Counted from the stretch's first letter, positions 34,437 to 43,354 are shown. The stretch: 64,000 nucleotides of DNA from Sphingosinicella microcystinivorans (GCF_003634215.1 NZ_RBWX01000008.1:124001-188000); one strand, 5' to 3'. A program made the numbers and translations. The notes: generated by a model from the letters alone, not told the origin.

Positions 34437-36017
34437 TCATGGTGCGCGCGTGAATTCCACGGCCCACGCACGGCTATCACCATAAGTCAGGCCGCTCACC
34501 TTTCCAGACGCATCGCGCAGGAAGCGGATGGTCGCATACTTGCTGGTGAAGAGGTCTGTGGACACCGGCTTCAACGGCTGCGCTGCAAGGCCGGGCCGTC
34601 CCGTTGTCGCAATCGCCAGCCCGCCTTCTGTCGTACGGCGAACCACCATGCAGAATGGATTGTCGTCGCCGCAGTATTCGCCAACAAAGGGTGCGGGATC
34701 GACGGTCTCGATCGGCTCCGCACGCCGGTAGCGCAGCTTTTCACCATTGGCCTCAACCACGAGATCGTTGTCCCGCCCGAACACGAAATCCGTGCCGGAC
34801 AGGCTCCAACGGCCAGGTCCGACGGGATCGAGTGCAGTATCATCAACCCACAAAGTTCTGTCCGCACGCGCGGCAATCGTGATCGGTGCGCCAGTGACCT
34901 CACTTACGTACAGGCCTTCAGGTAGCTTGCCCGAGGGTTTATGGACGGGAACGGGAGTCAAGTCAGAGAGATAATGTTCGGCAACGCTCTGGCCGATCGC
35001 GACTGAATCGACATCGCCGGCGTTGCACAAAAGGGCAATTGAGAGGTGCTGGGCCGGATAGCGCGCGAGCCATGCCCGGTAGCCACCTGTCGCTCCCGAA
35101 TGGGCGACCTCCCTGACCCCGCGATGCTTCGTGACACGCAGCCCCGATGCATAGACGATCCGCGTGCCGTCCGTAAGAACGCCCGTGCGCTCCATCGCCG
35201 TGCGGAAGCCCGCTCCCAGCCGATCCGTATCCAGCGCGGCATTCCAGGCGAGCAGATCCTTCACCGTTGTCAGCAGGCCGCCATTGCCGTGCGCATCCTC
35301 TATCGGCTGATCGATTACATAGGAATCGCCTTCGCGCGCATAGGCCGTGGCCCGACCCGGAACCAGAGTCCGATAGCGTTCGCGCCACTGCGTGCTCGTC
35401 ATCCCCAGAGGATCGAAGATACGCGCCTTGGTGAACGCGGCAAAACTCTGGCCGCTCACGCGGGTCACGATGATCGCGGCCAGATTGAAGTTGGTGTTGG
35501 AATAGCTGTAATGGGTGCCGGGCGCATAATTCAGCCCTTTTTGACGCATAGCCGTGGCCAGCACATCATCGTTGTTGGCGCTGCGACTGTTGCGCGGCCA
35601 GCCTTCGATGGCGCCGATCGATCCCCAGTCCCTGAGGCCGCTCGTGTGCTGGATCAGGTGCTCTATCGTAATCGGCGTGCCATAATCGGGCATCTCCGGC
35701 AGGTATTTGCGGATATCATCCGAAAGCGCCAGCTTGCCGTCCCGCGCCAACAGAACGATCGCCGCTGCCGTGAACTGTTTGGAGACCGACCCGGCCTCGT
35801 AAATGCTGCCGGGCTGCGCGCGAACGCGATCCTCGATATTCGCCATACCGTAGGCGCGCTCCAGAACGGTCTTGCCGTCCTTCTCTGCGCTGACCGCGCA
35901 TCCCGGAACAGTCTCCCCGGAGTAGCGTGCGAAGATCGCATCGATACTGTCGCTCGGCCGCGCCAGCGCTGGAACGGCTGTCATCGAAACCGAAAGCACG
36001 GCGGCTATTGTCTTCAT
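34437..36017 (-). CDS. Secreted serine hydrolase, class C beta-lactamase fold (copy 2)
   Basis: A 526-residue periplasmic protein. Signal peptide MKTIAAVLSVSMTAVPALA; SxxK motif in YEAGSVSKQFTAAA; YSN motif in HYSYSNTNFNLAA; third motif HSG in VAHSGATGGYRA. Beyond ~360 a C-terminal extension of some 160 residues is beta-rich, as in D-aminopeptidase DAP-like members. The ATG at 36017 has GGAGGAAC upstream and overlaps the deacylase stop by 4 bp (ATGA), so the two are translationally coupled. It converges on the amidase with 13 bp between stops. Coupling to an N-acyl-D-amino-acid deacylase supports D-peptide or N-acyl substrates, by inference. Confidence 0.92.
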   Translation of the reverse strand: MKTIAAVLSVSMTAVPALARPSDSIDAIFARYSGETVPGCAVSAEKDGKTVLERAYGMANIEDRVRAQPGSIYEAGSVSKQFTAAAIVLLARDGKLALSDDIRKYLPEMPDYGTPITIEHLIQHTSGLRDWGSIGAIEGWPRNSRSANNDDVLATAMRQKGLNYAPGTHYSYSNTNFNLAAIIVTRVSGQSFAAFTKARIFDPLGMTSTQWRERYRTLVPGRATAYAREGDSYVIDQPIEDAHGNGGLLTTVKDLLAWNAALDTDRLGAGFRTAMERTGVLTDGTRIVYASGLRVTKHRGVREVAHSGATGGYRAWLARYPAQHLSIALLCNAGDVDSVAIGQSVAEHYLSDLTPVPVHKPSGKLPEGLYVSEVTGAPITIAARADRTLWVDDTALDPVGPGRWSLSGTDFVFGRDNDLVVEANGEKLRYRRAEPIETVDPAPFVGEYCGDDNPFCMVVRRTTEGGLAIATTGRPGLAAQPLKPVSTDLFTSKYATIRFLRDASGKVSGLTYGDSRAWAVEFTRAP

Positions 36018-37540
36018 TGGGCTGTTCCTCCGCGAATTGCCTGGCCGGGACGGGCCGACGCGATCAGCTTGCCGTCCCGGATAACGAATGTTCCGCCCAC
36101 CAGAACCTGGCGCATTCCCTTTGCAGGTTCAGCAGGCTTTTCATAGGTCGCGGCCGCGCCCACCGTCGCGGGGTCAAAGACAACGATATCCGCATCCATG
36201 CCGACACCGATACGCCCCTTGCGTTTCATGCCGGGCGCAACGGGCTCCAGAAGCTGCGCTGGGAGAAGCGTCGAACGGCGGATTGCATCGGCAAGGCTGA
36301 GCAGATGCCGGTCACGAACATATTCGCCAAGAACCTTCGTGAACGTCGCGGCAGAACGGGGATGACCCGCAACACCCGCCGGCAGCGGCCAGACCGCTTC
36401 GGTCAGAATCCGATCCTTCACGGAATAGCGGACCGCGTCACTTGCGATGATCCCGTCTTCGGGAACAAGCGCCTGCTCGATCAGCTTTCGCTCCGCATCG
36501 ATTGCCTCGTTCAGATAATGGACGATGATCCGTTCCTGTGGATTTGCTTTGCGCAGTTCCGCAAGACGCGCGTTCGTTGCGGGGCGCTCGCCGGTGGCGA
36601 TGACCTCTATGTTTTGCGGCCCAATATCGAGCAGAGGCAGATTTTCAGGTGCAAGAAATGGGGCGCCGATGGACGTCGAGCCCGCGCCCCAGGGGTAGGC
36701 CTCGCTTGTCACGGGAATGCCATAGGCGCGCGCCTTGGCAATCATGCCGGTGAGACGCGGAATGTCGCGCAGGCCCGAGCTGTTGATATGGCAAAGATGC
36801 ATGTGCGCGCCGGTCGTGGCGGCCGTGGCGATCACTTCCCCGAACGCTTCGAGCGCACTGTCCGGGTCGCGCCCGTTCTTGGTGCGAACATGGGTGAATA
36901 CCGGCACGCCGCGCTTTGCCGCAAGGGACGCAACCTCCCAGTATTCGGTTCTATTGGTTTGGGTGGAATAGCCAACCGGCGTCCCGACGCCGAGGCCACC
37001 GGCATCGAGACCTTCGGATACCCGATGCAGAATCGTTCCGATTTCCGCATCCGTCGCAAGATCCTTCGCACGGGCGCCCATCAGCTCCTGCCGGATTCCC
37101 GACCATGCAACCGAATACCCGTAATTGATCGGTCGCCCCTCGTGTGCAGCAGTACGATAAGCGTTCGCGACCGGCCACGCGCCGGTTTCGAGTTCCAGCG
37201 CGGTCGTGACACCATCGAAGGCTTGAAGCCACCCGTTCGGAATGGTCATGCCGTGCGAGTGGACGTCGATGAAGCCAGGCGCCACGACCAGCCCGTCAGC
37301 GTTGATCGTGATACGGCCTGCAAGCTTTTCCGCTGACACGGCCACAACACGCCCATCGGCAATCGCCACGTTCCGAACCGCATCGAGGCCACTTTCGGGA
37401 TCGATGACCCGCCCGCCGCGGATAACGACATCGTATGCAGGGTTTGCAACGAGCGACGACGCGGGCAACGCGCCGACCAGGACCACCGAAAGGATCGCGC
37501 CCAAGACGCGCAGCCGCTGTTTGTTTCCGCCCATGTTCAT
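36014..37540 (-). CDS. N-acyl-D-amino-acid deacylase-like amidohydrolase (copy 1), secreted
   Basis: A 508-residue metal-dependent hydrolase of the D-aminoacylase family. Signal peptide in residues 1-~33, then DVVIRGGRVIDPESGL, the metal-binding APGFIDVHSHG (H94, H96), and later VFTHVRTKNGRDP, MHLCHINSSG and IIASDAVRYS, matching the expected metal and catalytic positions. It would remove the acyl group from N-acyl-D-amino acids or related amides in the periplasm. The ATG at 37540 has GGGA upstream. First gene of a coupled pair with the serine hydrolase. A second, more canonical copy lies at 58571. Confidence 0.9.
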   Translation of the reverse strand: MNMGGNKQRLRVLGAILSVVLVGALPASSLVANPAYDVVIRGGRVIDPESGLDAVRNVAIADGRVVAVSAEKLAGRITINADGLVVAPGFIDVHSHGMTIPNGWLQAFDGVTTALELETGAWPVANAYRTAAHEGRPINYGYSVAWSGIRQELMGARAKDLATDAEIGTILHRVSEGLDAGGLGVGTPVGYSTQTNRTEYWEVASLAAKRGVPVFTHVRTKNGRDPDSALEAFGEVIATAATTGAHMHLCHINSSGLRDIPRLTGMIAKARAYGIPVTSEAYPWGAGSTSIGAPFLAPENLPLLDIGPQNIEVIATGERPATNARLAELRKANPQERIIVHYLNEAIDAERKLIEQALVPEDGIIASDAVRYSVKDRILTEAVWPLPAGVAGHPRSAATFTKVLGEYVRDRHLLSLADAIRRSTLLPAQLLEPVAPGMKRKGRIGVGMDADIVVFDPATVGAAATYEKPAEPAKGMRQVLVGGTFVIRDGKLIASARPGQAIRGGTAQ

Positions 37541-37674
37541 CGCTGTCCCATTTCCCCTGCCCCGGACATTCGCCAGAACATTCTAGAGCCCGGACAGATG
37601 CTGGCTTCCTCAAAATCCGCTATTCACCATAGCCACGGGCTATAGCCATCGGGCCGCGTGCGGAAGTGGCGCGA

Positions 37675-38466
37675 TCAGAGAGGTGGCTGGGGTGCAGGAG
37701 CTGCGGGCATGCGACTGACGATCCCCTGTGCGATCCAAAAGCCGAGTGTACGTCCGGCCTCCTCGATGCCGCGAGCACCAAGCCGCTGGACGAACGCCTC
37801 GCACATATCGCCGAAAGTGCCGCCGTTCCCCATCAGCTGAAAACCGGCGGCCTCCTCAGCCGTCAGTAGTCGAAACCGTGGAGCAATTCCCTGTCGCCAG
37901 ACAAGGAGGGTCCGCGGTTCATTCAACAGAACATCGGCTGACAGGTTCTCCTCGGCGGTGATTGCGGCCCAGATCGCCCCGCAATCGGTCTGTATCCGCC
38001 TTGAACGCATTCCGCTCACAAATGAAAGGCGGAGTGAGGTCCATGCCTCCTCCGTGAAGTCGTTCGAGAGCGCGGCAAAGCCTGCCGCATCGAGGACCGG
38101 CTCGTCAGCGGCGGTGAAGACCTGCTGCATTTGCCATTCGAGCCAGGCCAGCTCCGCGACCTCGGGGTCGTTGGGAAAGAGCTGTTCCAGTGTTTCATCG
38201 AAACCCGCGCCGGCGTCATCGAGCGTCCAGCTTCGCGGCGGCTTTACAATGAGGTGATGCGCCGCGGCGGCATCGAAACTCTCGTCTCCGATCCACGTCC
38301 ACGTCTTTTCAAAACTCGTGCGCAGGCACTCGATCAGCCGCGACCGATAAGCATTCCGGTAGACCGCAAGACCCGCTCGCTGGGCCGGATCCCAATCCTC
38401 GAACGTCACCTCCCCGGCGCCCGTCACGGCGGCGTAGAAACGCCGTTGGAGATCGATCAGAGTCAC
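37675..38466 (-). CDS. BufC/HvfC-type protein (DUF2063), bufferin maturation partner
   Basis: A 263-residue protein matching DUF2063: [40 protein letters not shown] and a [10 protein letters not shown] segment. Members are named putative DNA-binding but act as partners of DUF692 oxidases, delivering the RiPP precursor peptide. The GTG at 38466 overlaps the bufB stop by 4 bp (GTGA), showing coupling. It is the third gene of a bufA2-bufB-bufC unit. Role inferred from the family and gene order. Confidence 0.88.
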   Translation of the reverse strand: MTLIDLQRRFYAAVTGAGEVTFEDWDPAQRAGLAVYRNAYRSRLIECLRTSFEKTWTWIGDESFDAAAAHHLIVKPPRSWTLDDAGAGFDETLEQLFPNDPEVAELAWLEWQMQQVFTAADEPVLDAAGFAALSNDFTEEAWTSLRLSFVSGMRSRRIQTDCGAIWAAITAEENLSADVLLNEPRTLLVWRQGIAPRFRLLTAEEAAGFQLMGNGGTFGDMCEAFVQRLGARGIEEAGRTLGFWIAQGIVSRMPAAPAPQPPL

Positions 38467-39296
38467 GCGGCGTACCGCGCGTCGTGCCCTGAAAGCCGGC
38501 GCGCGATATCGAGTTCGCTCAGCAGCACGTCTATCGGCGGTATCGCATCATCGCGCTCGATCATGGTGGCAAGCGAGGGGAAGCGTGCGCAGGCAAGCTG
38601 ATAGAGCGCCCACACGTCGGCGCACACCGGCGTGTCGTGCGTGTCGATCAGTATGTCCTGGCCCTCGCTATGACCCGCAAGATGGATCTGGCGTACCGTG
38701 GCGGCGGGAATCCCTTCGAGATACGCGATCGGATCGAATCCGTGATTGACGCTGCTGACGTAGATATTGTTGACGTCGAGCAGCAGGAAGCAGCCGGTGC
38801 GTTCGTACATCGCATCGAGAAACTGCCACTCCGTCATACCGGCGTCGAAGGCGACATAGCTGGACGGGTTTTCGAACAGCAGTGGACGTTCAAGCACGTC
38901 CTGCGCATGCAGAATGTTGCGGCACACGACGTCCAGCGCCTCTTCAGTGTAGGGCAGCGGCAACAGGTCGTGCGTGTTGCGGCCGTTCACGCCAGTCCAG
39001 CACAGGTGATCGGACACCCAGAGGGGCTTCACCCGGTCGGCCAACCGTTTGAGGCGCGCAAGATATTCAGCGTCGAGGCCTTCGGTCGACCCGATCGACA
39101 TCGATACGCCGTGCATCGCCACCGGATAGCGCTCGCGAATGGCATCGAGCGTGAAGAGCGGGCGGCCGCCGTCCACCATGAAGTTCTCGGAAATGATCTC
39201 GACGAAATCGACCGGAACGGCCCCGGCCATATAATCCGCGTAGTGATCCCTGCGAAGACCGAGGCCAAAGCCATTGAAGGGTTGGATTGTCGTCAC
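38463..39296 (-). CDS. DUF692 multinuclear iron-dependent oxidase (BufB/HvfB/MbnB-like)
   Basis: A 277-residue TIM-barrel enzyme that modifies cysteines of small precursor peptides. Family hallmarks: [89 protein letters not shown] and [12 protein letters not shown], whose His, Asp and Glu residues bind the iron centres. The GTG at 39296 has AGGA eight bases upstream. It lies 76 bp after bufA2 and is coupled to bufC. Another precursor, bufA1, is encoded divergently, so one oxidase may serve two precursors. Confidence 0.93.
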   Translation of the reverse strand: MTTIQPFNGFGLGLRRDHYADYMAGAVPVDFVEIISENFMVDGGRPLFTLDAIRERYPVAMHGVSMSIGSTEGLDAEYLARLKRLADRVKPLWVSDHLCWTGVNGRNTHDLLPLPYTEEALDVVCRNILHAQDVLERPLLFENPSSYVAFDAGMTEWQFLDAMYERTGCFLLLDVNNIYVSSVNHGFDPIAYLEGIPAATVRQIHLAGHSEGQDILIDTHDTPVCADVWALYQLACARFPSLATMIERDDAIPPIDVLLSELDIARRLSGHDARYAA

Positions 39297-39372
39297 GATG
39301 GGCGTCCTGAAACAAAGAGGATGGGGCGATCCGGTCGCGGGGGGCGTGCGCCGGATCGCCCCGGAGGGCGCG

Positions 39373-39657
39373 TCAGCCGATATCGCCGATCGTGCCGCCC
39401 TTGCTCAGGCACTGGTCGGCCTTCATTGCCTTGAAGCCCTGGCCCTTGCAGCTGTTGTGGCCCTTGCATTCGTGCACTGTGGTTTTGCAGTCAGCGCTGC
39501 CTTTGCAGCTGTTGACACCGTAGCAGTGCACCATGTCGGCGCCCGAGACGGCCGCGCCGCTGCTGCCGGTAGGCGCGGTCGCGGCGGAGGCCAGCGTTGA
39601 AAGAGCGAACAGGGCGGCAGCCGATGCGATGCCGGCCCCCTTCAGTGCGATGGACAT
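39373..39657 (-). CDS. BufA2-type bufferin precursor (metal-sequestering RiPP)
   Basis: A 94-residue secreted peptide. The signal peptide is [20 protein letters not shown]..., then a core with six cysteines: [35 protein letters not shown] and DQCLSKGG. The CKG repeats mark the BufA2 family. Its cysteines are the expected targets of the downstream DUF692 enzyme, giving thiooxazole-type copper or gold ligands in characterised systems. The ATG at 39657 fits the signal peptide; GGGAG lies about nine bases upstream. A GTAACC-N16-CGAA promoter ends 44 bp before the start. Confidence 0.88.
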   Translation of the reverse strand: MSIALKGAGIASAAALFALSTLASAATAPTGSSGAAVSGADMVHCYGVNSCKGSADCKTTVHECKGHNSCKGQGFKAMKADQCLSKGGTIGDIG

Positions 39658-39701
39658 CAGACAAATCTCCCAATGAGGTGCGCCGGATTGGCTATCGTTC
39701 A

Positions 39702-39727
39702 TTCGCGCGCCCGCTCCGAAAGGTTAC
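39702..39727 (-). promoter_or_regulatory. ECF sigma-type promoter of bufA2
   Basis: Read on the minus strand: -35 GTAACC (39727-39722), 16-bp spacer, -10 CGAA (39705-39702), 44 bp before the bufA2 ATG. It matches the SigF promoter form known in Caulobacter and mirrors the divergent bufA1 promoter. Confidence 0.75.
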
Positions 39728-39762
39728 AGTGGCGCCCGCCAATTTTTTATTTTTGGTCGGGT

Positions 39763-39788
39763 GTAACGCTCGGCGCGCTTTGCCCGAA
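39763..39788 (+). promoter_or_regulatory. ECF sigma-type promoter of bufA1-doxX-sigma-nrsF
   Basis: -35 GTAACG (39763-39768), 16-bp spacer, -10 CGAA (39785-39788), 62 bp before the bufA1 ATG. Same architecture as the bufA2 promoter on the other strand, differing by one base in the -35. Suggests autoregulation by the sigma factor encoded downstream. Confidence 0.75.
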
Positions 39789-39850
39789 CTTGCAGTCAGA
39801 CCGCCACATGGAAGGCGGCGCTGATTTCAACCCTTATGGGAGACAAGTTG

Positions 39851-40135
39851 ATGGCACGCGAAACCCTTACCCCCCTGCTCGCAACCTTGCTTGCAGCAGC
39901 CGTGACGGCCGGAATGACGAATGCTGCGCAGGCGGAAACGAAGAAGCCCGCGATGGAAAAGTGCTATGGCGTCGCGAAAGCCGGCCAGAACGATTGCGCC
40001 GCCGGACCCGGCACGAGCTGCGCAGGCACGTCGAGCGTCGATTATCAGGGAAATGCATGGAAGCTGGTGAAGGCGGGAACGTGCCTGACGATCAAGACAC
40101 CAAAGGGCAGCGGCTCGCTGACGCCCAAGGCGTAA
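39851..40135 (+). CDS. BufA1-type bufferin precursor (DUF2282)
   Basis: A 94-residue secreted peptide with signal peptide [18 protein letters not shown]...AQA. The mature DUF2282 core has four cysteines: [26 protein letters not shown] and AGTCLTIK, the BufA1 pattern. The start is the ATG at 39851, with GGGAG eight bases upstream; an ATG at 39836 is less likely because that ribosome site would fall inside the gene. Four bp separate it from doxX. It belongs to a different precursor family from the divergent bufA2, while only one DUF692/DUF2063 pair is present. Confidence 0.9.
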   Translation: MARETLTPLLATLLAAAVTAGMTNAAQAETKKPAMEKCYGVAKAGQNDCAAGPGTSCAGTSSVDYQGNAWKLVKAGTCLTIKTPKGSGSLTPKA

Positions 40136-40139
40136 ACCC

Positions 40140-40595
40140 ATGGTCGCGCTTCACACAGGCTGGGAGCGGGTCACGGCCCTGCTCTCCAGCCGCGCGGCGG
40201 AAGCGGCGCCGCTGCTGCTCGCGCGTTTCGCGCTTGCCGGCGTATTCTGGCGATCCGGGCGCGCGAAAATTGAAGACGGAAGCTGGTTTTCGATCAGCGA
40301 TGCGACCTATTATCTGTTTCGTGAGGAATATACCCGCGTCCCGCTGCCATCCGATCTTGCGGCCATTGCGGCGGCATCGGCCGAGCATATCTTTCCCGTG
40401 CTGCTCGTTGTCGGCCTCGGTGTTCGCCTGTCCGCGCTCGGGCTGCTCGGCATGACGATGGTGATCCAGCTGTTCGTCTACCCGGAAGCTTGGTGGCCGG
40501 TGCATTCCCTGTGGGCCGCGCTCGCGCTCGTCCTCATCGCGAGGGGCGGCGGCGTGCTGTCGCTTGACGCGCTTTTCAGCCGACGCGCGCGGTGA
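40140..40595 (+). CDS. DoxX-family inner-membrane protein (BufD-like)
   Basis: A 151-residue protein with four hydrophobic segments, of the DoxX family: LLLARFALAGVFWRSGRAKI near the start and ALGLLGMTMVIQLFVYPEAWW, VHSLWAALALVLIARGGG later. In bufferin operons a DoxX protein is the usual fourth member (BufD). It lies 4 bp after bufA1, and its stop overlaps the sigma-factor GTG by 4 bp. Likely role in the membrane part of metal handling; the mechanism is not established. Confidence 0.88.
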   Translation: MVALHTGWERVTALLSSRAAEAAPLLLARFALAGVFWRSGRAKIEDGSWFSISDATYYLFREEYTRVPLPSDLAAIAAASAEHIFPVLLVVGLGVRLSALGLLGMTMVIQLFVYPEAWWPVHSLWAALALVLIARGGGVLSLDALFSRRAR

Positions 40596-41119
40596 AGGCG
40601 GACGACGCCAGCCTGTCGCGCCTGATGGCGCTGGCGCAGCGGGGTGATCGCCCGGCTTACGCTGCGCTCCTGAAGGCTTGCTCGGCCTGGCTCGGCCGCT
40701 ATTTCGCGCGGCGCACCGCGCCTTGCCATCTTGACGATCTCGTGCAGGAAACGCTGATGTCGATGCACGGCAAGCTGGCAAGTTACGATCCCTCGCGTCC
40801 GTTCCTGCCCTGGCTTGCAGCGATCGCACGATATCGCTGGGTCGATCATCTTCGGAGGGTATATCGCGCCGCCGAAGTCGGACTCGATGAAGACGTGTCC
40901 GTCGCCGGCGGTCAGGAGAGTGTCGCGGCAAGGCTCAGCCTCGACGGCCTGCTGGCCTGTCTGCCACCTTCCCAGGCGCAGGTGATAGAGCTGGTCAGGA
41001 TCGAGGGGCTCTCCGTGGCGGAAGCCGCTTCGCGGTCAGGCCAGAGCGAGGCGCTCGTCAAGGTCAATGTACACAGGGGTCTCAGGAAACTCAGCGCCCT
41101 GATCGAGGAAGCGGAATAA
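40592..41119 (+). CDS. ECF RNA polymerase sigma factor, SigF-like
   Basis: A 175-residue sigma factor with region 2 (LDDLVQETLMSMHGKLASYD, FLPWLAAIARYRWVDHLRR) and region 4 (LPPSQAQVIELVRIEGLSVAEAASR, SEALVKVNVHRGLRKL). The GTG at 40592 overlaps the doxX stop. The next gene is a DUF1109/NrsF anti-sigma factor, the arrangement of the Caulobacter SigF-NrsF heavy-metal response. It probably reads the two GTAAC-N16-CGAA promoters upstream. Confidence 0.93.
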   Translation: MKADDASLSRLMALAQRGDRPAYAALLKACSAWLGRYFARRTAPCHLDDLVQETLMSMHGKLASYDPSRPFLPWLAAIARYRWVDHLRRVYRAAEVGLDEDVSVAGGQESVAARLSLDGLLACLPPSQAQVIELVRIEGLSVAEAASRSGQSEALVKVNVHRGLRKLSALIEEAE

Positions 41120-41121
41120 CC

Positions 41122-41766
41122 ATGGATCCTGATACCGACACGCTCATCGCTTCGCTGGTGGATGACCTGCGTCCGGCACGCGTCCTGCGCCGACGCTATG
41201 GGCTGGGCCTGACAGCAGCAGCGGCGGCCGCCACGCTGGCCATCGTCGCGGTCATTTTCGGGTTCCGGGGAGACATTTCCGCAGGGCACTTCGAAACCCT
41301 GTTCCTGATCGCCAACGGCCTGTTCCTGATCCTGGGTGTCGCCTGCGCGGCAACGGTGATCGCGATGGGGAATCCGCAGGTCGGGAGCCGGCACTTCGGA
41401 TGGCGTTGGGTGGCCGCAGCCACCTGTTTGCTGCCTCTGTCCGCGATCATCATCCTCGTGTCGGGGACCGAAGCCCCTCCCGGCTCACTGATATCCGTTC
41501 ACGAGATGGATTGTATCTTTGCGGGTGTCGGCCTCGGGCTGCTCACAGCCGTAGTTCTGGTATTCTGGTTGCGGCGGGGTGCGCCGACCTCACCCGAACG
41601 CGCGGGACTTCTCGTGGGAGTTGCGTCGGGGTGTATCGGGATTTTCGCGTTCGCATTTCATTGTTCGTCGAACACGATCTATCATGTCGGGCTATGGCAC
41701 AGCGCGCCCGTTATCATCAGCGCCCTGCTCGGCAGGGTGTTGGTTCCACGGCTTGTGCGGTGGTGA
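41122..41766 (+). CDS. NrsF/DUF1109-type membrane anti-sigma factor
   Basis: A 214-residue protein starting with a short cytosolic segment (DTDTLIASLVDDLRPARVLRRR), followed by six hydrophobic helices. HEMDCIFAGVGLG and AFAFHCSSNTIYHVGLWH are conserved DUF1109 features; the cysteines in these regions are the metal/redox sensors in known NrsF proteins. It starts 2 bp after the sigma-factor stop. It probably holds the sigma factor at the membrane until metal stress. Confidence 0.92.
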   Translation: MDPDTDTLIASLVDDLRPARVLRRRYGLGLTAAAAAATLAIVAVIFGFRGDISAGHFETLFLIANGLFLILGVACAATVIAMGNPQVGSRHFGWRWVAAATCLLPLSAIIILVSGTEAPPGSLISVHEMDCIFAGVGLGLLTAVVLVFWLRRGAPTSPERAGLLVGVASGCIGIFAFAFHCSSNTIYHVGLWHSAPVIISALLGRVLVPRLVRW

Positions 41767-41780
41767 CGCGCGCAAGATAG

Positions 41781-42062
41781 CCGTCCAGGCCTCCGCGCTC
41801 GCTGAACCTGGGCGCGCAGTACGCACACGATCTTTCGGACAGGTTGACTGAAAAAGCGCGCGTCGATTTCAATGCGCAGGGCTGGCAGTCCTTCCAGGAC
41901 TTCCAGTTTCCGGCGGCGCTGAACGTTTATCTGCTCCAGAAGACCTGCTCGACGGTCGATGCGCCAAACGGCAAGCCTGTAGAGGCCAAGGGAGGGCGAC
42001 CATGCAGGGTTCACTCGCAGACGGGTTCGCGGCGTGAACAGTATACAAACGCCCCTCGGCCA
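41781..42062 (+). pseudogene. Possible 3' remnant of a TonB-dependent receptor gene
   Basis: The 267-bp gap after nrsF holds an open stretch with no plausible start whose translation looks like the end of a receptor barrel: RSLNLGAQYAHDLSDRLTEK, ARVDFNAQGWQSFQDFQFP, then EQYTNAP near the end, as in typical C-terminal strands. A stop at 41778 cuts it from anything upstream, and the middle (KTCSTVDAPNGKPVEAKGG) is degraded. It runs into the oxidase gene that starts at 42034. I read it as decayed receptor sequence; chance similarity is possible. Confidence 0.4.
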
Positions 42063-43335
42063 CGAACCCATCTCCACGAGCCACTGGAGCCGCACTGCAC
42101 CGGCAGCACCGCCCTGCCCTGCCCTCGAAGGCACGATAGCGGTCGACTGCACGATCATCGGCGCGGGCTATTCCGGGCTCATCATGGCACTGGAGCTTGC
42201 CGCCGCGGGGCGCAGCGTCGTGGTTCTTGATGCCGAAGCCCCCGGCTGGGCCGCGTCCGGGCGCAACGCCGGGCATGTCGCACCTCTGTTCTGGGGCGCA
42301 AAGAAAACGCCGCGTCAGATCGTTGCCGCCTACGGCGACGACATGGGCGCGCGCATGAACAGGATGGTCGCGGATTCGGGGCGGTGGCTGTTCGACCTGA
42401 TCGACAGGCATGGCATCGCGTGCGACGCGCGCCGGGGCTATCTTTATTTGGCCCGAACCGAAGCCTCACTGGCGAAACATCGCGAAACCTTTGAAGAGTG
42501 GAGCGAGTTCGGCGGTGTCTTCGAAGCAATCGACTGCACCGAACTCGCACGCCATGTGACCTCGCCGAACTATGCGGGCGGCGTGTGGCTCCCGAACGGC
42601 GGCCTCGTCAATCCGCTCGCTCTGTCTCGCGGCCTTGCCGCGGCAGCCGTGCGCGAAGGGGTGCAAGTGTTCGGAAATTCACGCGCGGTCAGTGCCGTGA
42701 AGGACGGCGAAGTGTGGCGCATCCAAACCACACAGGGCGCCGTGAGGAGCCGAACACTTCTTGTCGCCGCCGGCGGCTATGCCGATGCACTGTTTCCCGT
42801 ACTCCGCAAAGCCGCCTACACTGTACATTGCGGCGTCATCGCCACCGATCCCCTGCCCGACAAGGGGACGTCGACCCTGCCGGGCCGCGTTCCGGTCGCG
42901 GACCTGGACGACAAGGCCGTGTTCAGCCCCGCGATCGATGCGGAAGGATGCCTCGCCATCAGCTTCCTGATCGGGCCCGGCGATCTTGAAATGCGCAAGG
43001 CCTTGAAGATATGCGCGCCCCGGATCGCAAAGGCGTTTCCTCAGTTATCCCCGCCGGAATTCAAGCGAATATGGGCGGGCAAATTTACGATCACACCGGA
43101 CGGTGCCCCGCGACTTCTGCGCCTTGCCGACAATGCCTTTGCCGCGACCGGCTGCAACGGCCTCGGCCACACCCTCGGCATTTCCGCTGCGCGCGAGCTC
43201 GCGAAACTTGCGCTCGGCGTGGGTAAGGATGCGATAAATTTTCGGGTGGAGGATGCAAAGCCGCTACCGGCGAGCAGTGCCGCCAACTGGCTGCTGAGAC
43301 ACGTTGCGTTTCCACTCGTCAACCGGGCCGGCTGA
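42034..43335 (+). CDS. FAD-dependent amino-acid/amine oxidoreductase (DAO family, PuuB-like)
   Basis: A 433-residue flavoenzyme. The dinucleotide-binding motif is CTIIGAGYSGLIMALELAAAG at about residues 39-58, followed by VLDAEAPGWAASGRNAGHV, typical of gamma-glutamylputrescine oxidase-like members. The C-terminal FAD contact is FAATGCNGLGHTLG. The N-terminal SHWSRTAPAAPPCPAL matches the usual leader of this group. It uses a GTG start at 42034 without a strong ribosome site. It probably oxidises an amine or amino acid with oxygen; given the surrounding D-amino-acid themes, a D-amino acid or N-substituted amino acid is possible but unproven. Confidence 0.9.
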   Translation: MNSIQTPLGHEPISTSHWSRTAPAAPPCPALEGTIAVDCTIIGAGYSGLIMALELAAAGRSVVVLDAEAPGWAASGRNAGHVAPLFWGAKKTPRQIVAAYGDDMGARMNRMVADSGRWLFDLIDRHGIACDARRGYLYLARTEASLAKHRETFEEWSEFGGVFEAIDCTELARHVTSPNYAGGVWLPNGGLVNPLALSRGLAAAAVREGVQVFGNSRAVSAVKDGEVWRIQTTQGAVRSRTLLVAAGGYADALFPVLRKAAYTVHCGVIATDPLPDKGTSTLPGRVPVADLDDKAVFSPAIDAEGCLAISFLIGPGDLEMRKALKICAPRIAKAFPQLSPPEFKRIWAGKFTITPDGAPRLLRLADNAFAATGCNGLGHTLGISAARELAKLALGVGKDAINFRVEDAKPLPASSAANWLLRHVAFPLVNRAG

Positions 43336-43354
43336 CACGCCATATGAACGTCCG

